From the NCBI GenBank assembly GCA_036494815.1, contig DASXNV010000032.1, positions 186,001 through 250,000 on the forward strand: a DNA stretch of 64,000 bases, given 5' to 3'. The DNA is from Poindextera sp036494815. GTDB taxonomy: Bacteria; Pseudomonadota; Alphaproteobacteria; Caulobacterales; Caulobacteraceae. Shown one piece after another: positions 53,576 through 62,486 of this stretch; the first letter of the stretch is position 1; every line of letters starts with the position of its first letter. Below the pieces are notes generated by a model, which was given only the letters and a program-made list of their open reading frames with translations, ran no database searches and was not told the origin of the DNA. The position numbers were made by a program, and so were the translations under genes.

Positions 53576-53758
53576 ATGGCGGGCCTCAAAGACAAACGCG
53601 GTTTCATCGACAAGGACCGGCTCGACCTGTCCGAGCGGCAGGCCGTGGAATACTGGATGAAGCGCTGGGGCGTGACGCGCGACCAACTCACCGCGGCCCA
53701 CCGCAAGGTTGGCCGGATGACTAAGGACATCGCCGCGGAGCTGGGCAAGAGGCGGTAG
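53576..53758 (+). CDS. DUF3606 domain protein
   Basis: 60 residues, matching the small DUF3606 family: LSERQAVEYWMKRWGVTRDQL is the recognisable core, with a basic C terminus (ELGKRR). The ATG at 53576 is in a frame that is open further upstream, but the start of the family is here. The function is unknown; DUF3606 proteins are small and sometimes found near regulators. Confidence 0.8.
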   Translation: MAGLKDKRGFIDKDRLDLSERQAVEYWMKRWGVTRDQLTAAHRKVGRMTKDIAAELGKRR

Positions 53759-53760
53759 CG

Positions 53761-53775
53761 GCGCAAACCTTGCGC
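53761..53775 (+). terminator. Short hairpin after DUF3606
   Basis: GCGCAA, loop ACC, TTGCGC starting two bases after the stop codon. A six-base stem without T-tract; a weak terminator candidate. Confidence 0.3.
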
Positions 53776-53878
53776 GCCCTTGTCCCGCGTAGCCACCCAT
53801 CTTACCACTTTTGCTGGCGCAGCTGATCGTCTAGTCAAAGGACGTCACCTGAGACGGTGAGTGGGGGAATCGTCGATC

Positions 53879-55669
53879 ATGTTGAACCGGTCCTGGGCCG
53901 TCGCCCTGTCTTGCCTTGCGTTCGGGTTCGCTGCCGACCCGGCCCTTGCCGATTGCAAGGTCGGCAAGATCGCCGAATTGCCGGTGACCATGGCGGACAT
54001 GCAACCCCTGGCGCCGGTCAAGGTCAATGGCGTCGAGGTGATGCTGTTGGCCGACAGCGGCGCGTTCTATAGCCTCCTGTCGCCGTCAGCCGTGGCGGAA
54101 CAGAAGCTGCCGCACGAGAGCCTGCCATTCGGCTTTACGGTCGTTGGCGTCGGCGGCGCCGCGGATCCTTACCTCACCACGGTCAAAACCTTCACCCTGG
54201 CCGACAGGCCGCTCAATAACGTCAAATTCATCGTCACCCCCGGGGTCGGCGGCAATGCGGCCGGTGTCATGGGCCAGAATGTCCTGGGATTGGCCGATGT
54301 CGAATACGACTTCGCCCACGGCGCCATCCGGCTCATGCAGCCGCACGACTGCCATCAGATCGCCATGGTCTATTGGGAGCCCGGCAAGGCGTTTTCGACG
54401 GTGGACATCGAAGGTCCGACCGCGCAGCGCGTTACGGCGACGATCGGGGCGGCCTATGTCAATGGCGTGCGCATCCGCGTCCAGTTCGACACCGGCGCCT
54501 GGAGTTCGGTGATGAGCCGGGCCGCTGCGATCCGTGCGGGCGTCAAGATGGACGGCCCAGACGTCAAGCCTGGGGGAATGACTTCGGGCATTGGCCGACA
54601 CATGGTCCGGACGTGGACCGCACCGGTCGCCTCGTTCAAGATCGGAGACGAGGAGATCCGCAACACCAGGCTCCGCATCAGCGATACCGATTTGCCCGAA
54701 ACCGACATGCTGATCGGCGCGGACTTTTTCCTCTCGCACCGCGTCTATGTCGCCAACAGCCAGCACCGGCTCTATTTCACATACAACGGCGGGCCGGTGT
54801 TCAATCTCGCGGCCCGGAGCTTCGAGCAGGAAGGTGCGAACGGCGCCGCCAAGGAAACGACGGTGAGCGTGGCCGACGGGCCTGATCCGACCGATGCCGC
54901 CGGGTTCAGCCGCCGGGGCGCCGCCCTGGCCTCTCGGCGCGAATTCGAGCGGGCGATCGCCGATTTCGACCGCGCCTGCGCCATGGCGCCCTCTGAGCCG
55001 AGATATTTCTACGAACGCGGTATGGCCCGCTGGCATAACAATCAGCCCTTCATGGCCATGGCCGATCTGGACCAGACGTTGAAGCTCAAGCCTGATGATA
55101 TTCAGGCCCTGGTATCGCGCGCCGAGCTGCATATGTCGGGGCGCGATATGGTGGCGGCGAAGACAGATCTGGATGCGGCGGCTTTGGTGGCGTCCAAGGA
55201 GGCGGATGTACGCTTCGTTCTAGCCGGCCTTTACGAACACATAGATCAACTGGGCCCGGCGCTCGATCAGTACGATCTGTGGATCGCCGCTCACGATGGC
55301 GACGCCCAGATGGCTCGCGCGCTCAACGGGCGGTGCTGGGTCAGGACCCTGCTGGGCCGGGACCTCGATCAGGCCTTGGTCGACTGCAACCGGGCCATCC
55401 GCGCTGTTCCCAAGACGGCCAGCATGCTCGACAGTCGCGGCTTGGTTCATCTGCGCCTTGGTCAGTTCGACAAGGCGGTCGCCGACTATGACGCCGCCCT
55501 GGCTCTGCAGCCAAAGATCGCCTGGTCGCTCTATGGCCGTGGCTTGGCCAAACAACGTCTGGGGCTCAAGGCCGAAGGACAGGCGGATCTGGACGCCGCC
55601 GCGGCCATCGAATCCGACCTGCCAAAAAAGGCCAAGGACTACGGGATCGTCGAGCCGCCGGCGAAATAG
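53879..55669 (+). CDS. Secreted double retropepsin-like aspartic protease with TPR repeats
   Basis: About 596 residues from the ATG at 53879 (GGGGGAA ahead of it). A signal peptide (cleavage near ALA-DC) is followed by two retropepsin-type beta domains in tandem: the first with LADSGAFYS (Asp59-Ser60-Gly61), the second with FDTGAWSS (Asp204-Thr205-Gly206), each with a hydrophobic-GxGG/GADFF tail. Residues about 320-590 are TPR repeats (GAALASRREFERAIADFDRA, GLVHLRLGQFDKAVADYDAA). Together the two halves could give one pepsin-like active site or two homodimeric ones. Predicted periplasmic; the TPRs may bind clients or partners. The bacterial PerP/SpoIVFB-type retropepsins usually have one domain and no TPR. 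Confidence 0.8.
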   Translation: MLNRSWAVALSCLAFGFAADPALADCKVGKIAELPVTMADMQPLAPVKVNGVEVMLLADSGAFYSLLSPSAVAEQKLPHESLPFGFTVVGVGGAADPYLTTVKTFTLADRPLNNVKFIVTPGVGGNAAGVMGQNVLGLADVEYDFAHGAIRLMQPHDCHQIAMVYWEPGKAFSTVDIEGPTAQRVTATIGAAYVNGVRIRVQFDTGAWSSVMSRAAAIRAGVKMDGPDVKPGGMTSGIGRHMVRTWTAPVASFKIGDEEIRNTRLRISDTDLPETDMLIGADFFLSHRVYVANSQHRLYFTYNGGPVFNLAARSFEQEGANGAAKETTVSVADGPDPTDAAGFSRRGAALASRREFERAIADFDRACAMAPSEPRYFYERGMARWHNNQPFMAMADLDQTLKLKPDDIQALVSRAELHMSGRDMVAAKTDLDAAALVASKEADVRFVLAGLYEHIDQLGPALDQYDLWIAAHDGDAQMARALNGRCWVRTLLGRDLDQALVDCNRAIRAVPKTASMLDSRGLVHLRLGQFDKAVADYDAALALQPKIAWSLYGRGLAKQRLGLKAEGQADLDAAAAIESDLPKKAKDYGIVEPPAK

Positions 55670-56098
55670 CTAACGCCGGTCCCGCTGGAACCGCTTGGCG
55701 TCGGCGGCTAGGGACGCGGCGCCGTGGTCGGGCTCCTCTCTGGCCAGGTAGGGCAAGGTTCCCGCCACCCCACGGATGGCCAGCCAGAGCTGGACGTTGA
55801 AATGCTCCAGCATGCGCAGGGGCCGCAGCTTGTCGTCGGTGACGTCCCAGCCCTCGGCCTCGAAGGCGGCGATCTGTTCGCGGACGGGCTTGCGCTCGAT
55901 GCGGTCCCAGCCTTCCGGCCGGGGCGTGTCGTCCGCCTCGTCCGCGGTCAGGCCGAAGATGGCCCGCGAGCACTCGGCGATCTCGCTGAAATGGTCACGC
56001 GCGTCGGCGTCGGCGTAGCGTGGGTTCATCAGCGCCTTGCCCTCCAGCTCGCGCAGGCCGGGCAGGTCGATCAGGCGTCGTAGAGCGTCTTTAGGCAT
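55670..56098 (-). CDS. Protein of unknown function (142 aa)
   Basis: 142 residues from the ATG at 56098; soluble, helical, no signal peptide. I do not recognise the family. A central RPEGWDRIERKPVREQIAAFE region is well formed and codon use is normal, so the gene is probably real. It is convergent with the retropepsin gene with no bases between the stop codons (TAG on each strand, reading TAGCTA). Confidence 0.7.
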   Translation of the reverse strand: MPKDALRRLIDLPGLRELEGKALMNPRYADADARDHFSEIAECSRAIFGLTADEADDTPRPEGWDRIERKPVREQIAAFEAEGWDVTDDKLRPLRMLEHFNVQLWLAIRGVAGTLPYLAREEPDHGAASLAADAKRFQRDRR

Positions 56099-56135
56099 GA
56101 GGGTGACCAACTGGGGATGGGAGGAGATTATAGCT

Positions 56136-57464
56136 CTATTTTGCGGGTGGCGTGTCGAGTTCGGCGATCGTGGCCTGGGACGGCCCTTCGTTGGCTTGCA
56201 GCCTTTTAGCCACCCCTTCGGCCTCTCGCATCGCCCGCAGCAGGTTGCCGCCGGCGACCTTGGCCAAGTCTTCATCGCTCCAGCCACGCCGCGCCAGTTC
56301 CTCCAGCAGGGCGGGGAACTTGTCGACGCTGTCCAGGCCCACTGGAACCGAGCCGACCCCGTCGAAGTCCGACCCTATGCCCACACAGTCGACACCGGCC
56401 ACCTGGCGCACGTGGTCGATGTGGTCGGCGACCATGGTCAGGGTGACCACCGGCATGGGATGGGCCCTGTCCCACGTGACCAGCGCCGCCTTGGCCCGAT
56501 CGGGTTGGCCGATATAGAGCCCGTCATAGGGCGGGGCGTTATAGCGGGCCTGCTCGGCGGCGCGGTCGGCCAGCCACTGGGCGCGGGCCTGGGAGACATA
56601 GCCCGGGAAGAAGTTGACCATCACCACCCCGTGGTTGCTGGCCACAAGGCGCAGCACGTCGTCGGGCACGTCGCGGGGATGATCAATCAGGGCTCGCGCG
56701 CCGGAGTGGGAGAAGATCACCGGCGCCGCGCTGGTGGCCAAGGCCTTGCGCATGGTGTCGGGCGAGACGTGGCTGAGGTCGATCAGCATGCCCATGCGGT
56801 TCATTTCGTGCACCAGGGCGCGGCCAAAGGGCGTCAGGCCATGGTGGGTGGGATTGTCGGTGGCGGAATCGGCCCAATCGGTGTTGGCCGTGTGGGTCAG
56901 GGTCATGTAGCGCGCGCCCAGGGCGTACATCTGGCGCAGGGTGGCCAAGGAATTGTCGATCTGGTGGCCGCCCTCGATGCCGATCAGGGAGGCGACGCGG
57001 CCAGCCTTGTGGATCCGCTCGATGTCGTCGGCGGTGTAGGCCATTTCCAGGTCGGCCGGGTAGCGCTGGGCCATGGCCTTGACCAGGTCGATCTGCTCGA
57101 CGGTCATCTGCACCGCAGCCGGACCGGTCACCGAGGTCGGGATCCACACCGACCAGAACTGTCCGCCCACCTGGCCGGCGCGCAGGCGCGGGATGTCGGT
57201 CATCAGCGGGATCTGGTCGCCGGTCAGGGGCAGTTTGGACGTATCGGATTTCAGGTCGATGCGGTCCAGCTTGCCGGCGAAGCGCTCGCGAATCTCCCAG
57301 GGCAGGTCGTTGTGGCCGTCGATCAGCGGGGTGCGGGCCAGGACGCGATGGACGCGGGCGGCCAGGTCGGCGCCCGTCCTGGCTGGGGCAGTCTGGGCCG
57401 AAGCGGCGGCGCATGAGATGGCCGCCGCCATGACGGCCATGGCCACCGATCGCACTATGGTCAT
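56136..57464 (-). CDS. Membrane dipeptidase (renal dipeptidase, M19), secreted
   Basis: 442 residues. Signal peptide at the N terminus (hydrophobic 7-24). Zinc ligands of the binuclear site are recognisable: HND at 51-53 (LIDGHNDLPW), Glu in GIEGGHQ, His in LTHTANTDW, His in FSHSGARAL; the segment GIGSDFDGVG carries the Asp. The family cleaves dipeptides, including those with D-residues. It is divergent from the alpha/beta hydrolase with a 205-base gap. Confidence 0.95.
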   Translation of the reverse strand: MTIVRSVAMAVMAAAISCAAASAQTAPARTGADLAARVHRVLARTPLIDGHNDLPWEIRERFAGKLDRIDLKSDTSKLPLTGDQIPLMTDIPRLRAGQVGGQFWSVWIPTSVTGPAAVQMTVEQIDLVKAMAQRYPADLEMAYTADDIERIHKAGRVASLIGIEGGHQIDNSLATLRQMYALGARYMTLTHTANTDWADSATDNPTHHGLTPFGRALVHEMNRMGMLIDLSHVSPDTMRKALATSAAPVIFSHSGARALIDHPRDVPDDVLRLVASNHGVVMVNFFPGYVSQARAQWLADRAAEQARYNAPPYDGLYIGQPDRAKAALVTWDRAHPMPVVTLTMVADHIDHVRQVAGVDCVGIGSDFDGVGSVPVGLDSVDKFPALLEELARRGWSDEDLAKVAGGNLLRAMREAEGVAKRLQANEGPSQATIAELDTPPAK

Positions 57465-57669
57465 GTCCACAGCCCTCTGGAGCGAGCCTTCGCGGTCGCC
57501 ATGACCTTCAATCGGCGATCCCTTCGCCAAACACAACTCAGGTCCAGCGGTTCCGTCCGGTTGTGTCCTTGACCCGGCCCCACGCCGGAGTTCCAATCCG
57601 GCCAGGGCTTCAGGTCGATACAGCATTCAGGGAATGCCGCCCGACCGGGCGAAGGCTGGAGTTGTGGCT

Positions 57670-58758
57670 ATGCGTAGTGTGCTGGTTGGCTTGTTGGCGG
57701 TGGTTGGCCTGGCTCTGTCCGCTCCAGCGTTGGCCCAAACCACGCCTGCCCAGACGGTCCATGAAGCCGACTTCACCATCCCCAATTTCCACTTCCGCTC
57801 CGGCGAGTCCCTCCCGCAACTGCGTGTGCACTACCGCACCCTGGGCACGCCCAGGCGCGACGCTGGCGGCAAGATCGTCAATGCGGTGATGATCCTACAC
57901 GGCACCGGCGGCGACGGGACCACCTTCCTGCGCCCGATCTTCGGCGGCGAACTGTTCGGGCCTGGCCAGCCGCTGGACGCGGAACGCTATTTCATCATCC
58001 TGCCGGACGGGGTCGGCCACGGCCATTCCTCCAAGCCCAGCGACGGCCTGCACGCCCGGTTTCCCCATTTCGACTACGCCGACATGGTCGAGGCGGAGCA
58101 TCGTCTGGTTACGGACGGCCTGGGCGTGGGCAAGATACGGCTGATCCTCGGCACCTCCATGGGCTGCATGCACGCCTTTGTCTGGGGCGAGGCCTATCCT
58201 GGCGACGTCCAGGCCCTGGCGCCCTTCGCGTGCCTGCCCACCGCCATTGTCGGGCGCAATCGCCTGTGGCGGCGAATGGTGATCGACGCCATTCGCAGCG
58301 ACCCCGCCTGGAAGGGCGGCGACTATGTGAGCCAGCCGATCGAGGCCCTGCGCACCGCCTCGGACCTCCTGGCCATCGCCGGCAGCGCCCCGCAGCAGAT
58401 GCAAAAGGCCATGCCGACGCGTGACGCCGTCGACGCCGCCTTCTCCCAGCGACTGGCGTCCGATCTGGCGCACGACGACGCCAATGACCTGCTCTACCAG
58501 GTGGATTCTTCGCGGGACTACGATCCCTCGGCGAACCTGGAGAAGATCACCGCGCCCGTGCTTTGGATCAATTCGGCGGACGACTTCATCAACCCACCGG
58601 AGCTGGGCATAGCCGAGCGCGAGGTCCAGCGCCTGAAGAACGGCCGTTTCATCCTGTTGCCGATCAGCGAGAACACCCACGGGCATGGCACCCATACCTG
58701 GGCGGTGGCGTGGAAGAGCTATCTGGCCGAGTTCATGACAGCCACCGAGCCCAAGTGA
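57670..58758 (+). CDS. Secreted alpha/beta hydrolase, homoserine O-acetyltransferase-like
   Basis: 362 residues with a signal peptide (about 1-20, VGLALSAPALAQ). The start ATG at 57670 is preceded by GGAG. The core resembles the homoserine acetyltransferase family: HGTGGDGTTFL near residue 75, nucleophile in GTSMGCMHAF, Asp in INSADDFINPP and His in ENTHGHGTH. A secreted MetX-like protein is not expected to make methionine; an esterase or hydrolase role is more likely. It is convergent with the amidase. Confidence 0.88.
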   Translation: MRSVLVGLLAVVGLALSAPALAQTTPAQTVHEADFTIPNFHFRSGESLPQLRVHYRTLGTPRRDAGGKIVNAVMILHGTGGDGTTFLRPIFGGELFGPGQPLDAERYFIILPDGVGHGHSSKPSDGLHARFPHFDYADMVEAEHRLVTDGLGVGKIRLILGTSMGCMHAFVWGEAYPGDVQALAPFACLPTAIVGRNRLWRRMVIDAIRSDPAWKGGDYVSQPIEALRTASDLLAIAGSAPQQMQKAMPTRDAVDAAFSQRLASDLAHDDANDLLYQVDSSRDYDPSANLEKITAPVLWINSADDFINPPELGIAEREVQRLKNGRFILLPISENTHGHGTHTWAVAWKSYLAEFMTATEPK

Positions 58759-58776
58759 CGGATCAGCCCCAGACCC

Positions 58777-60207
58777 CTACCCCCAAACTGGGGGTCGACG
58801 ATCCTTCCACGGACATTCCTTTTCCAGCTGGGCGGCCAGACGGAACAGCGTCGCCTCGTCGGCATAGCGGGCGGTGAGCATCATGCCGATGGGCAGGCCA
58901 TCCTTGGACCAGGCCAGGGGCAGCGAGATCGAAGGCTGGCCGGTGAAGTTGAACGGCGGGGTGAAGGGGAAGATCTGGGACTGACGCCGATTGACCTCTT
59001 TCGGCTCCAGGGTCACCGGGTCGATATAGCCGATCGGCGGGGGCGGGGCTCCCATAACTGGGGTCAGATAGACGTCGAAGGTCTCAAACAGGGCCAGGGT
59101 CCCGCGGTTCAGCCGGCGCATCTCCTGCATGCTCCACAGGGCGTCGGCGCCGGAGACCTTGCGGCCTCCCTTCAGCGACGCCCAGGTCAGGGGCTCCAGC
59201 TCGTCGGGCTCCGGCTCGCGGCCGACCTCGTCGATCAGCCGCTTCATGCCGGCGGCGAAATTGGCGCCAGCCAGCGGGCCGCGGGCGGCGTAGAGGGCGC
59301 GGTAGTCGATGCCCAGGCCCTTCGGAACCAATTCGTGGCCCAGGTTCTGCAGCAGGGCGGCGGTCGCTTCCAGGGCGGCCTGGACCTCGGGGTCGATGGG
59401 CCGCCCATTGGCGGTCTCCGACGACCAGGCGATGCGCAGGCGGCCGGGCGAGCGCTCGATCTCGTTCATATAGAGGTCGGCCTTGGCCGGCGGCGAATAG
59501 GGCGAAGCCGGCTCGGGAATACCTGTGGCGTCGAGCATGGCGGCGCTGTCGCGCACGGTGCGGGTGATGACATGGTCGACCACCAGGCCATGGGCGTAGT
59601 CATAGGCGTCGGGCAGGTTGGGGTTGCGGTCGCGGGTGACCTTGAGCCCTACAAGACCGCAGCAGGCGGCCGGTATGCGGATGGAGCCAAGCCCATCGCT
59701 GGCATGGGCCATGGGAACGATCCCCGCCGCCACTGACGAAGCCGCGCCGCCGGAAGAGCCGCCGGCGATGTGATCCGGGTTCCACGGGTTGCGGCAAGGG
59801 CCGAGCAGGGCGGATTCGGTGGTGCCGGTGATGCCGTATTCCGGGGTGTTGGTCTTGCCCAGCAGCACCACGCCGCTGGCGCGGTAACGGCGGATCAGGC
59901 CGCTGTCCTCTATGTCGACGATGTGGGCGGCGAAGCGGCTGCCCGAGGTGCGCGGCCAGCCGGCGACGGTGACGCCCAGGTCCTTGATCAGGAACGGCAC
60001 GCCCTTGAACGGTCCGTCCGCCAGCGGGCCGGCGGCGGCTTTTCGCGCGTCGTCATAGCCCTTGTAGACCACGGCGTTGAGGGCGGGGTTGTGTTGCTCG
60101 ACGCGGTCGATGGCCGCCTCGACCAGCTCGCCCGGCGTCACCTCGCCCCGCGCCACCAGGCCCGCGAGCCCCAGTCCGTCATGGTTGGAATAGTCTGGCA
60201 GGCTCAT
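58777..60207 (-). CDS. Amidase (amidase signature family)
   Basis: 476 residues from the ATG at 60207, which follows AGGAG at the usual distance. The Ser-cisSer-Lys triad is Lys75 (LIKDLG), Ser151 (GGSSGG) and Ser175 in SDGLGSIRIPA (commonly SDTGGSIRIPA). No signal peptide. It could act on arylamides, acylamides or similar compounds. It follows the aminotransferase (81 bases) on the same strand. Confidence 0.93.
   Translation of the reverse strand: MSLPDYSNHDGLGLAGLVARGEVTPGELVEAAIDRVEQHNPALNAVVYKGYDDARKAAAGPLADGPFKGVPFLIKDLGVTVAGWPRTSGSRFAAHIVDIEDSGLIRRYRASGVVLLGKTNTPEYGITGTTESALLGPCRNPWNPDHIAGGSSGGAASSVAAGIVPMAHASDGLGSIRIPAACCGLVGLKVTRDRNPNLPDAYDYAHGLVVDHVITRTVRDSAAMLDATGIPEPASPYSPPAKADLYMNEIERSPGRLRIAWSSETANGRPIDPEVQAALEATAALLQNLGHELVPKGLGIDYRALYAARGPLAGANFAAGMKRLIDEVGREPEPDELEPLTWASLKGGRKVSGADALWSMQEMRRLNRGTLALFETFDVYLTPVMGAPPPPIGYIDPVTLEPKEVNRRQSQIFPFTPPFNFTGQPSISLPLAWSKDGLPIGMMLTARYADEATLFRLAAQLEKECPWKDRRPPVWG
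58779..58795. terminator. Hairpin between convergent hydrolase and amidase genes
   Basis: ACCCCCA, loop AAC, TGGGGGT (58779-58785 and 58789-58795): a seven-base perfect stem. It lies 20 bases past the hydrolase stop and overlaps the last codons of the amidase gene. A bidirectional terminator is likely. Confidence 0.55.
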
Positions 60208-60287
60208 GCCCGGGCTCCTGGGTTGGTCTTTTTTGTAGACCTGCATTTGGCTCGGGCGAGGCCGCCGGGACAACTCCGGCGGTCACT

Positions 60288-61556
60288 TTAAGCCGACAGG
60301 AAAGCCAGTTTCGGCACCGGACCCAGGCTTGGCGCCACGCCGGCCAGATGTTTGAACGCGCCCTCGGCGGCGTTGAGGGTCTCGTCGATATCGGCGTCGG
60401 TCATGGCCGCGCACAGGAACATGTTGTGCCAGGGATGGACGTAGATCCCCCGCTCCAACATGGCGCTGGACCAGGCGAAACCCTTGCGCATGTCGGGATC
60501 GTCGTTGAACAGGAACAGCGGCATCTGCACTGGCCCCGTCTGGCGCATGGAAAAGCCGCTGGCGGCGGCACGCTCGTCCAGGCCCTGGCGCAGGCGCTGG
60601 CCAAGCTTTTCCATCCGCTCCAGATAGTCGGTCTCGGTCACCAGGCGCAGGGTCTCGATCGCCGCGGCCATGGGCGCGGCCTGATACCAGTAGGAGCCGG
60701 TGACAAAGACGGTGGCCGCCGCCTTGCGCGCCACGTCGGCGCCCAGCAGGGCCGAGATCGGGTGGCCGTTGGCGATGCATTTGCCCCAGGTGGACAGGTC
60801 TGGCTTGACCCCCACCACAGACCAGCTGCAGTCGCGGGCGATGCGCAGTCCGGCGCGGACGTCGTCGACCACCAGCAGGGCGCCGGTCTGGTCGCACAGC
60901 TCGCGGGCGCGGCGGGCATAGGCGGGGTCGGGCCGGGCCTGGTCGATGAAGGCGTCGTGCTTGAACGGGGCGGCGAAGATCGCGGCCAGGTCGTCTCCAG
61001 CCTTGGCCACCGCGGCCTCCAGGCTGGCGATGTCATTGTAGTCGCAGAAGATCTGGTGGGCCCTGTCCTCGGCCGTGGTTCCAGCCGGGCGCGGGGTGCA
61101 CCAGGGGGCGGAACCGTGATAGGCGCCCTTGGCCAGGATGATGGTCTTGCGATGGGTATGGGCGCGGGCGATGACCATGGCCATGGAGGTGGCGTCGGTG
61201 CCGTTCTTGCAGAACATGGCCCAGTCGGCATGGCTGACCATGCCCACGAACTTTTCCGCCAACTCGACCATCAGGCCGGTGGGGCCGGTGGCGGTGTCGA
61301 TGGTCTCCATCTGCCGGACATAGGCGGCGTTGATCTCGGGGTTGCCATAGCCGAACAGGTTCGGGCCATAGCCGCACATGTAGTCGATGTAGCTGCGACC
61401 ATCCACGTCCCACAGCCGCGCGCCCTCGGCCTTGGCGAAGAACTGCGGATAGTCGTCCGGCACAAGGGCCACCGACTGGTGGCCATACATGCCGCCGGGG
61501 ATGACCGCCTCGGCGCGAGCGCGAAGCTCCTGATCCCTGCTGTTCGACCGGGCCAT
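60288..61556 (-). CDS. Class III aminotransferase/glutamate-1-semialdehyde aminomutase-like
   Basis: 422 residues, a PLP enzyme of fold type I. VFCKNGTDATS-like block near residue 120 and DDVRAGLRI (PLP Asp) are seen; Lys259 in TWGKCIANGHPI binds PLP. It resembles the glutamate-1-semialdehyde aminomutase branch of the class, but local context (amidase, TetR, TonB receptor) points to a catabolic role. GGAGG precedes the ATG at 61556. It is divergent from the TetR gene; the 181-base gap carries an operator candidate. Confidence 0.9.
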   Translation of the reverse strand: MARSNSRDQELRARAEAVIPGGMYGHQSVALVPDDYPQFFAKAEGARLWDVDGRSYIDYMCGYGPNLFGYGNPEINAAYVRQMETIDTATGPTGLMVELAEKFVGMVSHADWAMFCKNGTDATSMAMVIARAHTHRKTIILAKGAYHGSAPWCTPRPAGTTAEDRAHQIFCDYNDIASLEAAVAKAGDDLAAIFAAPFKHDAFIDQARPDPAYARRARELCDQTGALLVVDDVRAGLRIARDCSWSVVGVKPDLSTWGKCIANGHPISALLGADVARKAAATVFVTGSYWYQAAPMAAAIETLRLVTETDYLERMEKLGQRLRQGLDERAAASGFSMRQTGPVQMPLFLFNDDPDMRKGFAWSSAMLERGIYVHPWHNMFLCAAMTDADIDETLNAAEGAFKHLAGVAPSLGPVPKLAFLSA

Positions 61557-61576
61557 GGGTGATCCTCCGAGAAAAG

Positions 61577-61590
61577 ATAGCTTTGACTAG
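61577..61590. promoter_or_regulatory. Candidate TetR operator, aminotransferase/tetR gap
   Basis: ATAGCTTTGACTAG at 61577-61590 shares the pattern ATAGCT-NN-G-N-CTA with the palindrome ahead of the TonB receptor (62437-62450). It lies 20 bases upstream of the aminotransferase start and is followed by AGCTAT (61602-61607), an inverse of its left half. Assignment to the TetR protein rests on position and similarity only. Confidence 0.4.
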
Positions 61591-61737
61591 CACAATGATT
61601 GAGCTATTCCCCTAGTGCAAGGGCCTGCAGTCGAAATTCCCCCACCGGGATTGATCTGCTGTGTCGGGTCGTTTCCAAGGCGGCGCCGAGCCTGTTGCGA
61701 CTTGATCCTCCGCGTCTTCTCTGTTGGTGTCATCCCT

Positions 61738-62385
61738 ATGACCGTCGCCCGTCCGAAAATCGCCGTTTCAACCCCTGCTGGCGCCGGCCGCCGCGCGCCG
61801 CCGCGCCAGGATCGGGCGGTGGCGACATACGAGCGGCTTTTGGATGTGGCCGGCGAACTTCTTGGCGAGGTGGGCATCGAGCGCATCTCCACCAACCTGA
61901 TCTGCGCCCGCGCCGGCATGACGCCGCCGGCGCTCTATCGCTATTTCAAGGACAAATACGCGGTGCTGGAGGCCCTGGGCCGCCGGCTGATGGACCGGCA
62001 GAATGCAGTGCTGTTCGCCTGGCTGGACCGCTACGCCCCGCTGGGCCTGGAGGCGCTGAGCCAGGCGCTGGAAGAATTGATGCGGGCCACCGCCGACGTC
62101 ACGGCTAGCGAGCCGGGCGCCGTCTGGACCCTGCGAGCCCTGCGTGCGGTGCCACAGCTGACCCATGTGCGCATCGAATCCCACCGCCTGGTGGCTGACC
62201 GCATGACCGACGCCTATGCGCCGCTGTTGCCCGACATGCCGCGCGACGTTCTGTGGCGGCGGGTGCGCATCTCCATCGACTTCGGCTTCGCCGCCGACGA
62301 GATGCTCAACGAGGAAACCCTGATCCCGCGCGACGACCTGTTGCGCGACGCGGCGCTGATTTTGCGCCATTCGTTGCTGCCCTAG
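61738..62385 (+). CDS. TetR-family transcriptional regulator
   Basis: 215 residues from the ATG at 61738. N-terminal HTH: ATYERLLDVAGELLGEVGIE and ISTNLICARAGMTPPALYRYF with the YRYFKDK turn typical of TetR. The ligand-binding C-terminal domain is unassigned. The frame is open upstream to 61615 without coding character. It sits between the divergent aminotransferase gene and the TonB receptor, and likely represses one or both. Confidence 0.93.
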   Translation: MTVARPKIAVSTPAGAGRRAPPRQDRAVATYERLLDVAGELLGEVGIERISTNLICARAGMTPPALYRYFKDKYAVLEALGRRLMDRQNAVLFAWLDRYAPLGLEALSQALEELMRATADVTASEPGAVWTLRALRAVPQLTHVRIESHRLVADRMTDAYAPLLPDMPRDVLWRRVRISIDFGFAADEMLNEETLIPRDDLLRDAALILRHSLLP

Positions 62386-62389
62386 GCGC

Positions 62390-62452
62390 CGATAGCCTTT
62401 GGCGCGCCGGGCCCAAAGAATAGCATTGCATATCGTATAGCTAAGGCTATCG
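62390..62452 (+). promoter_or_regulatory. Inverted repeats ahead of the TonB receptor gene
   Basis: CGATAGCCTT (62390-62399) is exactly inverted as AAGGCTATCG (62443-62452), and a tight palindrome ATAGC-TAAG-GCTAT lies at 62437-62450. This sits 35 bases upstream of the receptor start codon, in the 101-base gap after the tetR stop. It resembles the element in the tetR/aminotransferase gap, which supports a common regulator. Confidence 0.45.
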
Positions 62453-62486
62453 TTTCCCTCGGGACATAAAAACGAGGGGTTGGGTC

